Below are positions 26,264 to 37,479 of a stretch of DNA of 64,000 bases, piece by piece (the first letter of the stretch is position 1; the number at the start of each line of letters is the position of its first letter). The notes beneath the pieces are model-generated. The model made no database searches and was not told where the DNA came from. It was given only the letters and a program-made list of their open reading frames with translations. The translations under genes were made by a program, and so were the position numbers. Source of the DNA: Paragonimus westermani (lineage: Eukaryota > Platyhelminthes > Trematoda > Plagiorchiida > Troglotrematidae); assembly GCA_008508345.1 (NCBI GenBank), contig QNGE01001242.1:62001-126000 (forward strand), written 5' to 3'.

Positions 26264-26300
26264 CTCTCCTCGCTCGAATGCCGGTGAATTATTTTGCATT
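26264..26300 (-). repeat. Repeat unit shared with 19571-19604
   Basis: See the 19.57-kb copy; the shared reading frame suggests both descend from a coding element. It lies about 90 bases before exon a of the + strand chain. Confidence 0.5.
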
Positions 26301-26390
26301 CAGAATCCTTCGACCCCCGGGTGTATGAAAAAACATAACGGGAACGTTGAAAAGCTTGATGAGAGTCCAGTAGTTGTCGACCATTGATAG

Positions 26391-26471
26391 TCAATAATGA
26401 AAAGAATAGCTCTGAAATGTTCGTGAAACCCCATGAAGAGCATTCTACCTTTTGTGGAATTGTCTTTCTAG
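26391..26471 (+). CDS. Unidentified + strand gene, exon a
   Basis: Reads VNNEKNSSEMFVKPHEEHST then FCGIVFL and ends at TAG|GTAACT. The acceptor ATTGATAG is only fair. Phase at the end is 1. The next exon (26511) starts with two bases, so they join in frame. First exon in a chain (26391 to about 28110) in which every junction is phase-compatible. The protein is rich in helix-forming residues but shows no motif I can name. Confidence 0.4.
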
Positions 26472-26510
26472 GTAACTTTCTGACCATTTCAAGAACATCA
26501 AATTCGACAG

Positions 26511-26587
26511 TGTGTTTGCAATTGCCACGATTGCCATTACAATCATTGTTCTTCCTATGTAAAATGAATGGATATACACACAGATCA
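26511..26587 (+). CDS. Unidentified + strand gene, exon b
   Basis: Reads VCLQLPRLPLQSLFFLCKMN then GYTHRS. The preceding intron is only 39 bases (26472-26510). The donor GTAAAG at 26588 leaves phase 0. An alternative donor GTAAAA at 26559 would force a stop in the following exon, so it is less likely. Confidence 0.4.
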
Positions 26588-26657
26588 GTAAAGTGAATTC
26601 CAGTTCAATGGACTTGATTCACAACCGCATTACTACACTGTTATAAACTCTGTTTAG

Positions 26658-26852
26658 TTCACGTCATTGCTACAACGGAAGGTAACTTTAAAATGTCCAT
26701 TTCTTATCACTTCACAGCATTCGACCACGTTTCTACGCCTATTTTATTCATTCTCACTAACCGCACCTATTGACACTCTCTTAGATTGCATAATTCACGC
26801 CGGGTTTATCACATGCGATTCGCTTCTTCCTCCATTATCATTTCTTGGATCT
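26658..26852 (+). CDS. Unidentified + strand gene, exon c (possibly split by a 36-base intron)
   Basis: The acceptor is TATAAACTCTGTTTAG. The block has one open frame to the donor TCT|GTAAAT and reads FTSLLQRK, then HSTTFLRLFYSFSLTAPIDT, then LLDCIIHAGFITCDSLLPPL and SFLGS. Within it, 26682-26717 has perfect intron ends (AAG|GTAACT ... TCACTTCACAG) and is a multiple of three, so it can be read as a 36-base intron or as 12 coding residues. This is the most convincing coding stretch of the chain. Confidence 0.5.
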
Positions 26853-26938
26853 GTAAATCCTTTTTAATCTTCACTTGATCGCATGAGTGAAACACTGGTT
26901 GTGTTTTGAACGGAATATTCCCAGTGGCTGTTAATCAG

Positions 26939-27127
26939 ACTGTCAATGATTCTTTTTTAAAACATGACAATTCTCCTTTCATGGATAAATCAAACAAGGA
27001 AAATTTGTTTTTTTTGGAGGGGAACCGAGCTTTACAACAGAATCTACTAAGATGGTCTTTTGGGGTCTCCGCTAGTTTAACTTCACAGACATTAGCATTT
27101 TATGTTGCATTGTCAAATGTGGATAAG
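26939..27127 (+). CDS. Unidentified + strand gene, exon d
   Basis: After ...GTTAATCAG the frame reads TVNDSFLKHDNSPFMDKSNK, then ENLFFLEGNRALQQNLLRWS, then FGVSASLTSQTLAFYVALSN and VDK (63 codons, phase 0 at both ends). The donor AAG|GTTCTT is weak. An acceptor at 26925 is stronger, but puts the frame out of register with exon c. Confidence 0.45.
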
Positions 27128-27207
27128 GTTCTTACGCGAATGCAGCACACACGATTATATTGATTGAAGAACTTTCTTCATTTTGTTGATATTCTTGTTT
27201 CCTGCAG

Positions 27208-27293
27208 ACCAACGACTTTAAGATTGGATTTGCAAAACAGACTCTTCGTGCAGTTCACTCAAATATATCATCCGCTTTTTACCTTTCTAAGAG
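27208..27293 (+). CDS. Unidentified + strand gene, exon e
   Basis: Textbook splice sites: CTTGTTTCCTGCAG before, AGAG|GTAAGA after. The frame chosen reads TNDFKIGFAKQTLRAVHSNI then SSAFYLSK. The second open frame runs into a stop just after the next junction, so the first is preferred. The following intron is 44 bases. Confidence 0.55.
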
Positions 27294-27337
27294 GTAAGAA
27301 TGCACAAAGTTTGGCGCTCGTTACCCTTTTCTTCTAG

Positions 27338-27398
27338 CTGTTTAGTCCGTATCACACGCACTGATTTGTCTTACCATGATTGTCACTTGCTCTCTTAT
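27338..27398 (+). CDS. Unidentified + strand gene, exon f
   Basis: The acceptor TACCCTTTTCTTCTAG is very strong. Joined to exon e it reads SCLVRITRTDLSYHDCHLLS then Y, up to TAT|GTAACT, phase 0. The frame stays open for 16 codons past the donor (to 27446), so the end is a choice, made because the next exon fits in phase. Confidence 0.5.
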
Positions 27399-27807
27399 GT
27401 AACTAAACTGCTGTTCAGTAATGCTGAACACAGGAACCAGCTCTGACCAGAGTGGAAGATGTCTTCCACTTAGTGTTCTGCTGAACAGTGGTTACTGACG
27501 GAGGCCGCTTTCGGTTGGTTTTCTTTGAATGTCTACGGTTATAACATGAGCAGTCACTTAATGAATGGTATGTGAACATGAAGTGCTGTTTCGGATAATG
27601 TTGGGCAAAAAATGATACATTAATGGACAACTAGAATGCCATACGCGAAGAAAACTCACACGTAAAGCTCGGAATTCCGTTGGCGTACAGATTTAAATAA
27701 CTAGGAAGGGGTAAGTGTAAAAGTTACTAACGCGTACACGAGGAGAATTTGTGTTTGTCGAATATCGACCCATTACAACCTGCACAAATTTCTTTTTATG
27801 CACACAG

Positions 27808-27901
27808 GCGGCAGTCTCATGTCTGTGTAGTTGTAGCAGTCGCATGTTCCGGGAGAATGTTTTGTGTCCGTTAGAACTTTGCTCACCCGATCGATCGAAA
27901 C
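27808..27901 (+). CDS. Unidentified + strand gene, exon g
   Basis: The acceptor is TTTCTTTTTATGCACACAG. Only one frame is open: AAVSCLCSCSSRMFRENVLC then PLELCSPDRSK, with five Cys. With donor C|GTGATG it ends in phase 1 and fits the next exon. An alternative donor GTTAGT at 27949 also keeps this frame open. Confidence 0.45.
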
Positions 27902-27954
27902 GTGATGTCGTGTCTTTTAGCCCGTCCATCCATTCATTAACGCTAACATGTTAG

Positions 27955-28110
27955 TCAACGATGGGGCCAATCAAAACGAAGGAAAAGTCGGTCGTCACCG
28001 TGTTGCTTTGATTTTTGAACCGGAACAACCGATCGTCACGGAAAACTGGCATCTCAATGCACAGCCTATCAGCAACTTAAAATGGTTTCTCTCTGAGCAG
28101 ACTTTGAGTT
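27955..28110 (+). CDS. Unidentified + strand gene, exon h (3' limit uncertain)
   Basis: Follows a 53-base intron with a pyrimidine-rich middle. Reads NDGANQNEGKVGRHRVALIF then EPEQPIVTENWHLNAQPISN and LKWFLSEQTL. The frame is open to a stop at about 28136. No good donor is visible, so it may be terminal or end slightly earlier. Confidence 0.4.
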
Positions 28111-29828
28111 GCCAATGCGTCCTTTATAGCCTTTAAAAATCGGTCCTTCTATCGTATCATATTGATCTTGGTAGTTGTATAATCTCTTGCTTTCGCTTCC
28201 GATGCCAATATTCTACTTACTTTCACTAGATTTTTTCTATAGGTGTTTTACGCTTGTTTTTTGTTGCTGTTTAGTCCATTTAGTGTGGACTTCGCTGGCT
28301 CACCTGTTCCACTACTACTGTTTATTTCTCACCAATAAAAAGATACCTATCCATCTAGGAACGCTCAGCGTCGGTTTACCTGTATTTGATTGAAGAGTAG
28401 GTCGCGTAGGTCGAACTGCTGGTTCTGCCGATTGCTCTTTTCTGAACACAGTCAGTCATTAGAACAGATGGACAATGACCGAACTGTTTGTTGTTATTCC
28501 CATGTGATTGACAGCAAGTAGACTACAGGATCATTTGATGCCGGTCTTCTGGTGCATGGGTTGCTCGGGAGACGCAAACATGAAAGGCTGTAGCGAAAGT
28601 ACACAGTTAGCTTGTAGCACGTGTATCTTTTTAGTCTTTTGTGCGCACTGTAGTCCGATCGAATTCGGACGAACTCATCAGAATGATGATTTACCCTCTG
28701 AAAGTATACTTAGGAGTTGGGAACTTCCGAGGTCTCACTGACTTGGTTGTTGGAATGTTGGTGCCATAATCCTTACTCCGTGTGACTCATAACTGAACCA
28801 ATCAGGGGTTTATTAAAGTGGCTATACGACCGATGAGATCGCACACATCGTCAGTGCTCAGTATTTGACATTTTGGGAATCAATGGGGTTGAATCGAACA
28901 TCGCTCCTCTCCTCAATTATAACACTGTTGGTTGGTAATTTATTTACATTACTGTTGGTATCGCTTTGATAGTCGCGTTGTAGTCCTGCCACGTACCGTT
29001 AAGTGTTACCGGTGTAGTTTCAAATACACATCACAAAGCCAGAAACCAATGGTTACGCCAGTCCACTTCAGCTGATCCGACGGTCGTTGTACAGAGTTGG
29101 TGTTAATCGTTTAACATATGGGTTTCCTTTGATGATGACAGAAAAGGTTCTGCAATGGCGGTGGTCTTTGTTAGAGGAGAGTTACACAGTGGAGCGCTTT
29201 GTATCGGTATACCCGAAACCACTTAAGCCGATTATCGTTCATCTGCTGCAGATGTGGAAATGTCGCTTGTAGGATTTTTACTCGTTGAGGTTCACAAAAC
29301 ATGGTATTAAGACAACTTGACTTACGAATCGGGGCTATTATCCTCCATGCACTGTAGTCCGTATGAGGTTGCTGTACAGTTCACATCAATTATAATCACC
29401 TGATTCAGGTAAACTTAGTGAAACCCGTGAACTTCAGACTGTTTAACTACACAACCAGTCCTTCATACTAGTATGCCGTGGTCTCCACGTGTCCAACGCC
29501 CCCTGTAATTACATTAAACTTCAGTATTCATATATAGATTGTAGGCCGGTAGGCATAACCTGTCCTGGTGACTCCTTCGTGACTGCCAACGAAAAAAGTA
29601 TAGAGCTACGAAGATTGTTCTGAGATCGACATCTGTAACAGTGGAGGCAAAGACAATGAGATTACAGTGTATACGTATGACGTGTGAGCACTCACTGTGG
29701 ATTCATGTGGCCTACCTCAGGTTGTCGGTCATTTTGTTCGGACTGGTGTTCTTCTGGCTGTGACATTCGGTTAGTGTTTGTAACACCTTCGGCTACTCCA
29801 CATGGGAAATAAGAACACAAATGAAGTC

Positions 29829-29877
29829 TGAACAAAGCAGATAGAACATGAGAACTGGTAGATGCAAGCATTTTGTA
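29829..29877 (-). repeat. Penelope subfamily 3' UTR repeat, copy B
   Basis: The - strand reads TACAAAATGCTTGCATCTACC followed by an AGTTCTCATGTTCT-type segment, shared with 22577-22656 (-) and 50189-50264 (+). A single undetermined base lies at 29878, next to the match. Confidence 0.6.
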
Positions 29878-29888
29878 NTGTTATGTAG

Positions 29889-29929
29889 TTGGCCCGATGA
29901 TGAATAACCGAAAACAGACTGTTCACCAA
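29889..29929 (+). ncRNA. Second hammerhead-like motif copy
   Basis: The order matches the 43.78-kb motif: TTGGC, CCGATGA (one change from CUGAUGA), spacer TGAATAACC, GAAA, AACAGACTGTT (5-bp stem around one base), C, ACCAA. TTGG/CCAA pairs as outer stem I, though the first pair is C/A. It directly follows a copy of a Penelope 3' UTR repeat (29829-29877). The C3-U4 change and weak stem II suggest it is dead. Confidence 0.4.
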
Positions 29930-30917
29930 AATCACCTTTGACTTCTAGTGGTGTATATATTTGTTATGCATCATCTAGTCTCGGGGTAGCATTTTCTGCT
30001 GCGACCGTTGAATAATGTCTCTGTTTTCCCACTGACTGCTTTGATGTTGGTATGAGCAATAACAAGAACCTTACAGATGATTAGGCGTTTTATCCTGTAC
30101 CCTTGGAAATTGTCTACGTATTCTAAGGGTTGTGATACCTGTGGGAGCGATTGAGTAGTACGTCGCCCAGTAACTTTTTGCCGGGTGTATACTGAAGGTA
30201 CTCTCATTCGTTTGTTTCTTGAGTTGACTGCGTTCCCATGAACCTCCGAAGTTGCTCCTCCGAAGTTGCCTACTCGATACTCTACGGTTTTTATGAAAAA
30301 CTGCAGACCCTGATGAGTAGTATCCGGTGTTCACTCGCTGTGCTAGCGGGGACGTCGAAAGTTAATTCCTATAGATGCGCTTTATTTCCCCTACAAAAAA
30401 TGACTTCCTGCAGGACTCAATTCCACCGATCAGATCACCGTTAGAACCAGCCTGAAATCTGTTTGCAATTTACTAATCACCCAACTGTTAGGTTCTGATT
30501 AATTATGATTAACAGGAAGTGATTAATCATGTTTATTTGAAACGACCTGGTCGTAAGTCAGGTATTCGCATTCAACTAAGGGAGAATGCAGTCAATAGTG
30601 CACGCTACGATTCCATTCCATAGCCGTTCCTAAAATACTTACCAGAGTAGGCATGAAGTCTGTTTATTGGTATAAAATTTGCATATAAAAACAAGACTAT
30701 TAGTCTCAATATAAATGTGTATATATAACACAAGAATGACAGTGTACCAAATATACGTAAGCAACAAAAACTGTATAAAAGAATGTTGAAAATTATCAAA
30801 GTCCAGTTAGAGCAGCAGGAACGGTTTTTGGCTGTTGCTGATCGTCACGTGTGGCTGTGGAGCATAAGGGAAATGAAGGACGGATGGGTTGACGTGAGAG
30901 TGATATTTGACTTGTAG

Positions 30918-30968
30918 TTCGTTTACTGAATGGAGCTTATGCAAGTCTTGGAGTCGAAGATGTTTACC
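30918..30968 (+). CDS. Candidate small internal exon
   Basis: The acceptor is TTTGACTTGTAG and the donor TACC|GTAAGA. One frame reads RLLNGAYASLGVEDVY. The pattern A-Y-x-x-L-G-x-x-D-x-Y faintly recalls FAT-domain repeats of PI3K-related kinases, but 16 residues cannot carry that claim. A second frame is also open. Confidence 0.3.
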
Positions 30969-31799
30969 GTAAGACTGCGCATTGTTTATTTTGTGGGGCA
31001 ATGTCAAGGCAGCATATCTTGTTCAGCTTACTATCCACCAGTGACTAGTCATCCCTCTTGAAGCGTGACGTAAAGGTGCGTGACAAAAACCTGAGTAGTT
31101 ATGACATGAGTGATGACCAAGTGTCATGTCAAACCAGGGTACATGCAATGTACTGTTGGTACCGACACTCACGTTGTTAACAGAATTGGAACTGCTGATC
31201 ATTTCAGATATTCCTTGCAAAGCACTCCATCCGGCGGTTCCTGTCAGCGTTGTTCCTGGTCGTCCCTGTCAGATATTTTGCTGGACCTTATACTGGACGT
31301 TGATTGAATAAACATGGCTGTTTTTACAGTTCACTGTATCCTTCGAAATGTGGATAAGGAGTGTATCATCGTTGGAACACGTCACATATTGGATATGAAG
31401 TTAGAGAGTTAATTGACATAATTACACAGATGGCGGGTTCACGAGTGTAATTAAGGTGTCTGCGCTTCCGATTCTTGTGGCACTTGTCCATATGTCTCAT
31501 CTTGAAAACTTGCTATCTTTGGCAGCCGAAATGATTGGTCGCCTAAATGATCAAGCAGTCTTTATGACGTTCGGAACGCCTGCACACCCCTTCTGCAAAA
31601 CGAATGAATTCCGGCCGGCATGTTTGACGGATAGAATGCATTCCTTTTAGTTCTTCTTACGCACCCTCTGAAGTTTGCTCACTTCTCGATTTCAGCCTGG
31701 CCTAGGTTTTCGGTCGCTACACGCATGACTTGTGACTCAATATCTTCCGCGCATAATGATGTTTCAGGCCTCACTCCAACTTCATAACCGACTAATCTG

Positions 31800-31925
31800 G
31801 TCCAATACATTGTCTGGGTCAATCACGAAACCTCTAGCGTAACCTGCCTGACCGATCGATATCTAAATTGCTGGCATCCCAATGGTGTGAATGACACGGC
31901 TCACCTCGGATAGCTAGTTCATATT
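31800..31925 (+). pseudogene. Possible Penelope-like 3' coding tail
   Basis: The reading HPNGVNDTAHL near 31875-31910 resembles the extreme C-terminal reading WNSDGVNDNEHAV of copy 2 (16.8 kb). Upstream, VQYIVW may stand for the V-Q-x-L-x-x-P-W block. The match is short; this is a weak call. Confidence 0.3.
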
Positions 31926-33719
31926 GGCTACTTTCTGAAGAACAAGAAACAGAAGTTGTGTAGCATTTTGATTCGGAATATTCTAATTAGATTGGAACGG
32001 ATAAACATAGTGGTTGGAGAAAATCAGCCATTTTGTTGAGTGATCTAACTGACTGGCCTTGATAATTTTCTAGTCAGTACTTAACTTAGAATTACGCAAA
32101 ACAGGTTAACGTAAATGGTGTGAGCTCGTCTTCAGATTCACGAACGTTGGGCAACTTAGCAATCGTTTTCAGATTGTGTTAAGTTCTTTCCAGCTCACCA
32201 ATCAGGGCTTACCTCCTTAACTCCTCAATACAACTGACGGAACTATACCAATAAGTTTTTAAGGGATCTTGAGTGAATTCACCAAAATTGCATATTGTTT
32301 ACTCAAAAGACAATTAGTGAAGTTGATAGCACATTCCTACTCATCTCTCCTTTACGCTTGCTTAATTAGCAGTAAAGGAGAGAACTTGTAGGTGCTGCCA
32401 TTGTGTTTTTCATTGAACAGGACACTGAATGGACAACCACACGATAGGTAGCTCCCAAAATTGTGTCTTTTTTCAAAATGGTATACACAATGATTCTTAT
32501 CATGAAGATCAAGGTATGTCAAAAATCTTTCTGTAATCTCACATTGACAAAGATTTGAAATCACGAGATGTCATATGATGCTTTCTGAATGCTTTAAACA
32601 ATCGATGGTGTAGAGGTCTATTAAAAGGTTTATGATTTTTTCTATTCAAATACCCTAATGGACTGTAATTTTGGAATATCTCGAATTATTTTCCGACTTA
32701 GCATTCTACCCATGGAAACGTTTTAATGTTTAACCCCAGTTTTTCTTTAAATATGATAAAGGAGACATTTCTCAACAGAAAATGGAGTGAGTTTGGCGTA
32801 ACATTCGCAGGCGTCATTTAAGATGGAGGGATTTTGACACTACTCCACTTCGGAAATTGTGGTTCATTTTGTTGGAAAATCCATTAGCGAAAAGTAGTTT
32901 GTTCTATAACTATGACTGCAGATGGAGTCGCGCTCTTATAATCGAACCTTTGTTCTCATAGTAGACTGAGTAACTAAAATTATTCAGAATATTTCCCCAA
33001 CTTTCAGGAAACCGGCTGCAGTCAGATTCCTTATAAATACAACACATACTCGACTTGAAATCAAAGCACTCGAAGTTCAGCTAACTAAATTTAATATCTA
33101 TACACAGAATAGTACTGACGTACCACTGAACTTGGACTAAAATTGTTTGTAGTCTACGTAGTTTGATGGAGGTGCGGTTATTGAATTGCTGGTAATATCG
33201 CGAATCATCTTAAATGCTTTTCACTCCAGCAGACGTGTGAGTTCAGCAATTCACTGTCCATCCGACATCAAGACTATGAAGACTACCAAGAGTTAATTTG
33301 TAGTGTGCAAAGCTGACATTTATGACGATGAAGTTGTAGAGCAATATAAACGGATAAATTAGCTATTTGAAGTTTCAGGTTAGTTGTTCTTTTCAGTTTG
33401 ACTTTGCATTTACAGATAAGCTCACTCAAATAATCCATCTTTACTTGGTGAATGTTTCAGCACCATTCAAGAAGAGATCGTTCTGTCCTGTCACACTTGT
33501 ATAAACCATAAAACCGTGAATGATAGACGAGGCTGAATACGTGCAGTCGAGAATTAAATGAAAAATACTGTCCAGATTAGTAAAGTGCTGAACTTTTTGG
33601 ACCAGATGCGAGAAGAAAAATAAGCGGGTGGTTTCAGTTCCAGGGCACCAGCAATAAATTGATGGCAATAAGAGGAGTGGGAGAATCACATGTGAAACAG
33701 GAGCCCAGCAACTGCTTAA

Positions 33720-33845
33720 CTGAATGTGTGCAACAATTTTGCAATTGAATTTAACCAGCGATAACGCAGTTACACTATACTCTGCTAGGTTGTTCCACAC
33801 TGTGCCTAAACGAAATCTAAGTCGGGTTCTCTGCGAATCAGACAA
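33720..33845 (-). pseudogene. Possible non-LTR retrotransposon 3' coding end
   Basis: The reading RTRLRFRLGTVWNNLAEYSV then TALSLVKFNCKI resembles the C-terminal signature of many LINE ORF2 proteins (hydrophobic-x-V-W-N-x-L-P, then A-x-S-hydrophobic-x-x-F-K). The usual Pro is replaced and no reverse transcriptase lies upstream. Weak. Confidence 0.25.
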
Positions 33846-34317
33846 CTTAATTAGTTATTGCACTCTGCCACTGCGGTGGTTAATTTTAATAGACACATAC
33901 CTAGTAACAGAGGTTGTGGATACCACAGAATTTTGTATGCTAAAATCAACTTCACTCTTACTGAGAACTAATTTTCATGGGTACGATAGAGCACGTAGTG
34001 TCATAACTTGTTTTTTAGTTCCTCGTGCCTTCTGAAGAATATTGATCGCTGCAAACTAACGACCAGCCTGGATAATTGGCTTGGAGAAGGAGCATACTGG
34101 CGAATTAAACGCAATAGCGAAACAGTGTGAGTGAAGCCGTTCAAATGATCTGATGCATAATGTGAGTTCCGAGTTGGCTTTTATGACCACTGATGCACCA
34201 TCGTGGGACAAGCTGAGGCACATCAAAACAACCATGCCTATAAGCCAATGACTTGTAGTGCTGCTTAATTTTTGGGTTATCGAAAAATGGGGTGCGTGAA
34301 TTCACATTCAGCCGCAG

Positions 34318-34470
34318 TGAACCACAATCGGTTGTTTGTCGCTCAGCAACAGCATATGTTCAAATCGGTTAAAAGATTCACGCTTTTGATCACGCTGCAA
34401 ACTTTAGGCCAAATTTTACCACAATCAGCGCATTGTCGTAGCCGGGAGTTATCAGGCTGTATGCGTTCGA
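34318..34470 (+). CDS. Candidate internal exon, cluster B
   Basis: The acceptor is CATTCAGCCGCAG and the donor CGA|GTAAGC. The frame reads NHNRLFVAQQQHMFKSVKRF then TLLITLQTLGQILPQSAHCR and SRELSGCMRS, amphipathic helix-like. Phase 1 at the end does not fit the next candidate (35163), so at least one exon would be missing between them. Confidence 0.35.
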
Positions 34471-35162
34471 GTAAGCTTAGAATAACTATCAAAGACCTCA
34501 GCGTATAACCCTTGACGAATCGTTGTTGGCAGAACACCAGCATCAAAATATCTCATTTACTTCGAACCTAAAGCGGCAGCTATCTTTTCGAATTTAACGC
34601 GATGAAATTTTTGATCAGTCAACCATTATGCTCGAAGGACTTAAAAATGTTTCTAGAGAAGTACACGAAATGTTGTCTTACATGCAACTGATATCTCGAA
34701 TAAAAATACCAACAATTCAAAATTTTTGGTTCACGCATTGAGTGAACTGACAGAGCACATCATATTTTTCGATATAGTCGAGTAATTTAGTCAGCTTTTG
34801 CGCAGCTGCACACCGTGTTAAGTTCTGTTGCAATTTACTCTGCTTTCTTATGCTTTTCTTTCACAAATTTTGCACGGATATTAGTCTTTTGTTGCTGCGC
34901 TATCAGTTTCGACATATGACAAGATAACTGATACATGCACGCACACACGTCTGTCTGTATAACTTAGTTCTGTCGAAACCTCCCGTAGTCACGAGTTATT
35001 TTACTAGTGCACTGTCAACAGCAAAGTGAACGCGAAATTCATTCGGATCGAAAGCTGTCAGTACAGTATATTGGGGTATAAACCTTGATTTCATCAGTGA
35101 CGTAAGTCTTCAAGAAGTGAAAATAACCAGTTTTCTTTTCAATTACCGCGTCCAAAACAAAG

Positions 35163-35352
35163 CCGAATGTTCATATTCAACCATTTAGCCTATTTACTCC
35201 TAAACAATTCTGGCATAGTCCGACCGGTTGAAAATTGGAAACGTGAAAGCAAGTTATTGTTTGGCATAATAGATTGTTTACTAGAATGTCATCAAACTGA
35301 TGAACCTTTGATCATCGGCCTATGTCGAAAACCGAGAAAGAACTACCAAGAA
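35163..35352 (+). CDS. Candidate internal exon, cluster B
   Basis: A pyrimidine tract TTTTCTTTTC lies about 22 bases before the AG at 35161-35162. Reads MFIFNHLAYLLLNNSGIVRP then VENWKRESKLLFGIIDCLLE, then CHQTDEPLIIGLCRKPRKNY and QE. The donor GAA|GTCTGA is weak but leaves phase 0, matching 35553. If the donor is not used the frame stops one codon later. Confidence 0.4.
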
Positions 35353-35552
35353 GTCTGACAACCTGATGATTTTGATTAAGCAATGATTCACTCATATTTA
35401 ATGTATGGTCATTAAAGTAGATATTTGTAACTTACCTCAGAAAGTTAAGAGTAATGTTCCTAAATTCGACTCAAATGCAAGTATACATTATGCATAAACT
35501 TTAGGACGAACAAACACTAAGACTGCCTTTTTCCAATATTCTAATCCTGTAG

Positions 35553-35714
35553 ATGGAAGCCATTTTGAATGTTAACGTTTCTCACAGTTTTACACACAAT
35601 ATTGTCAGTCGCTCTATGATTGGGAGACTGTTGTTTAGTAGGGCACTCTTGTCTAAACTTTTCACAACCGTTTTTGTACCATATAAAGGCCCTGAGTACC
35701 GCTGTATTCTGCAC
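35553..35714 (+). CDS. Candidate internal exon, cluster B
   Basis: A strong branch-like TTCTAAT and acceptor CCTGTAG precede it, with donor CAC|GTAATT. Fifty-four codons, phase 0 at both ends: MEAILNVNVSHSFTHNIVSR then SMIGRLLFSRALLSKLFTTV and FVPYKGPEYRCILH. It joins 35352 across a 200-base intron. Confidence 0.45.
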
Positions 35715-37479
35715 GTAATTTTTAATTGTTGTAAGCCGATCGAGTCGAAAGACGAACCTTGATGGGGTGATCACACAAATTGAACCATGTTGTTAACGGA
35801 TTGCTCCATTTGTTGAACTAATATGCTGACAAATTTGAGAGAATTCTTATGAGCCAGTTCGGCAGGCTAGGAACGCTAAGTCAACGGCACTTACAGAGTG
35901 CTCACCCTGTTTTCCTTGATGCGCAAGGTCACACAGAGAAAGCGACGCCTGAAACCTTTAAGCTTATGAAAAGTGACTAGTTAGCAAGTTTATGTGGGAC
36001 AGTAATATTGTTTGAACCGCATGTTCAATGTTATAAGAAACTACCTGGTGAGGAAGTTATGAGAATATACTGGGAAATGAAAATAGGTGTATAAACCACT
36101 GTTCAGTTTAGCTGGACGGTGTTCAGAAACTTGTCCGGTTAACTGGACCGTAAAACATAAAGCAGCGTCAATTGTACTCATCATTGGGAACGCTTATCGC
36201 AGGAGACAGTTTTCTGAGTCCAAATGTCGGGTATTGGCAAGACCAAACGCGGGACTAATATCAGGATAGGACGGATTTTTAGTATTGCTGAGCTGCCACC
36301 GCTGGCTAAACAGCGAAGGTTAGACCACTTCCTTAATTCACTTTCCTCCCAGTGAGTCATGCGAGATCTGGAGACTGGTACATCACTCTCTGGCATGGTC
36401 CATTTCCAAATTCACAGGGACACCCCAAGTTAGGAATCGTGGTAAGCTACTGTTGATGATGATGTTAGTATTCTGCACAAATCGCATCAGTTCTTCACAA
36501 CCCCGCAGACAACTCAATTGTAGTTAAACGACAGTGAACTAAAATGCGGATATCGTAGCTTGTAATTCTACAATGTCCTGCCAGTAAAACTTTAGGTTGA
36601 GGCGGATGATGTGAAGTTGTCAAGTTGCACTGAATAAAGAGAGAAGCTAATCCTGATAGGTAAATCCTGCTTCATATTGCGCTACGAATATGGATCATTA
36701 GAAGTCTACCAAATGAGTGAGCTGTTAACTTTGTGTATAACTGTTGGTGGCAAAGTTTACCAGTGAATTCTCAGAGCTGCTCGCTGCAACTCACAGTCAG
36801 TGCAAACAATCCTATTTTTGTATAAAATAGCATAATCAACATGGTCACATCTCCTGTACACCAAGCTAGCCAGACAAGCTAGTAAAGGAGGCAGTGACAA
36901 AAGTCCAGCTATGCGCGAAACGATCGTCAAAACATGCGAATAGTTACGTCTGCCTGTTCATCCGGCCAACAGAACAGGTGTGATCTTATAGTTTTTACAT
37001 AGGTAAAGTGATGCATGTGGCTGTGATCAAGAATAACCAGTTGCTTAGGATTTATCATGGAATTTCCTCTCTCCGTGTCTCAGGCCAAATCGTTAGTCGC
37101 TTGTTTAATTTAATTGATTTTTCCAATGTGCCACGGGTCATATAGCATTGTCCACTAATGACCCTAGACATTATTGACAACTTGTAGAATTGGCAGATAC
37201 ATCTGCGTCTCAGACGACTGCTGGTCAGTCGCGTTTCAGCGGTTCTTGCGTACGTGCAGGACTGACGTAGTTTGCTTGGTGGTTATTAATACTAATAAAC
37301 TAATACTGCTTACCCACATGCAGGATGCCAAACCCTGAACCCTTCTAAGAGATGTGATAGGCTGATCACGTTAAACACTCACTTGTGTTTCCGTGACTCA
37401 CATCCTGTGCGGGTCACAGTGATGGAAATTGAATTATGAATCGAGGCTGATTGTAGGACATCTATGGAGGTCAAAATTC

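Larger units (their letters stand above)
28140..30915. other. Mostly unassigned
   Basis: Apart from the Penelope repeat and hammerhead-like motif near 29.83-29.93 kb, only weak frames. One strong acceptor (ACTAGATTTTTTCTATAG, before 28243) has no matching donor. Confidence 0.4.

Noticed and set aside
29971..30334. Two overlapping - strand frames upstream of the 29.83-kb Penelope UTR repeat
   Set aside because: I expected the endonuclease here but none of its conserved blocks appear in either frame.
30309..30361. CTGATGAG...GTCGAAAG resembling a hammerhead core
   Set aside because: The bases after CTGATGA and before CGAAA do not pair, and no stem III or partner stem I is present. Unlike the 43.78- and 29.89-kb motifs it has no homologous copy.
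33441..33719. Rest of the 134-codon - strand frame downstream of the LINE-like signature
   Set aside because: No recognisable content; probably the 3' flank read through by chance.
34343..34546. - strand C-x-x-C reading (CADCGKIWPKVC) as a zinc finger
   Set aside because: No following His pair; the + strand frame with splice sites explains the region better.
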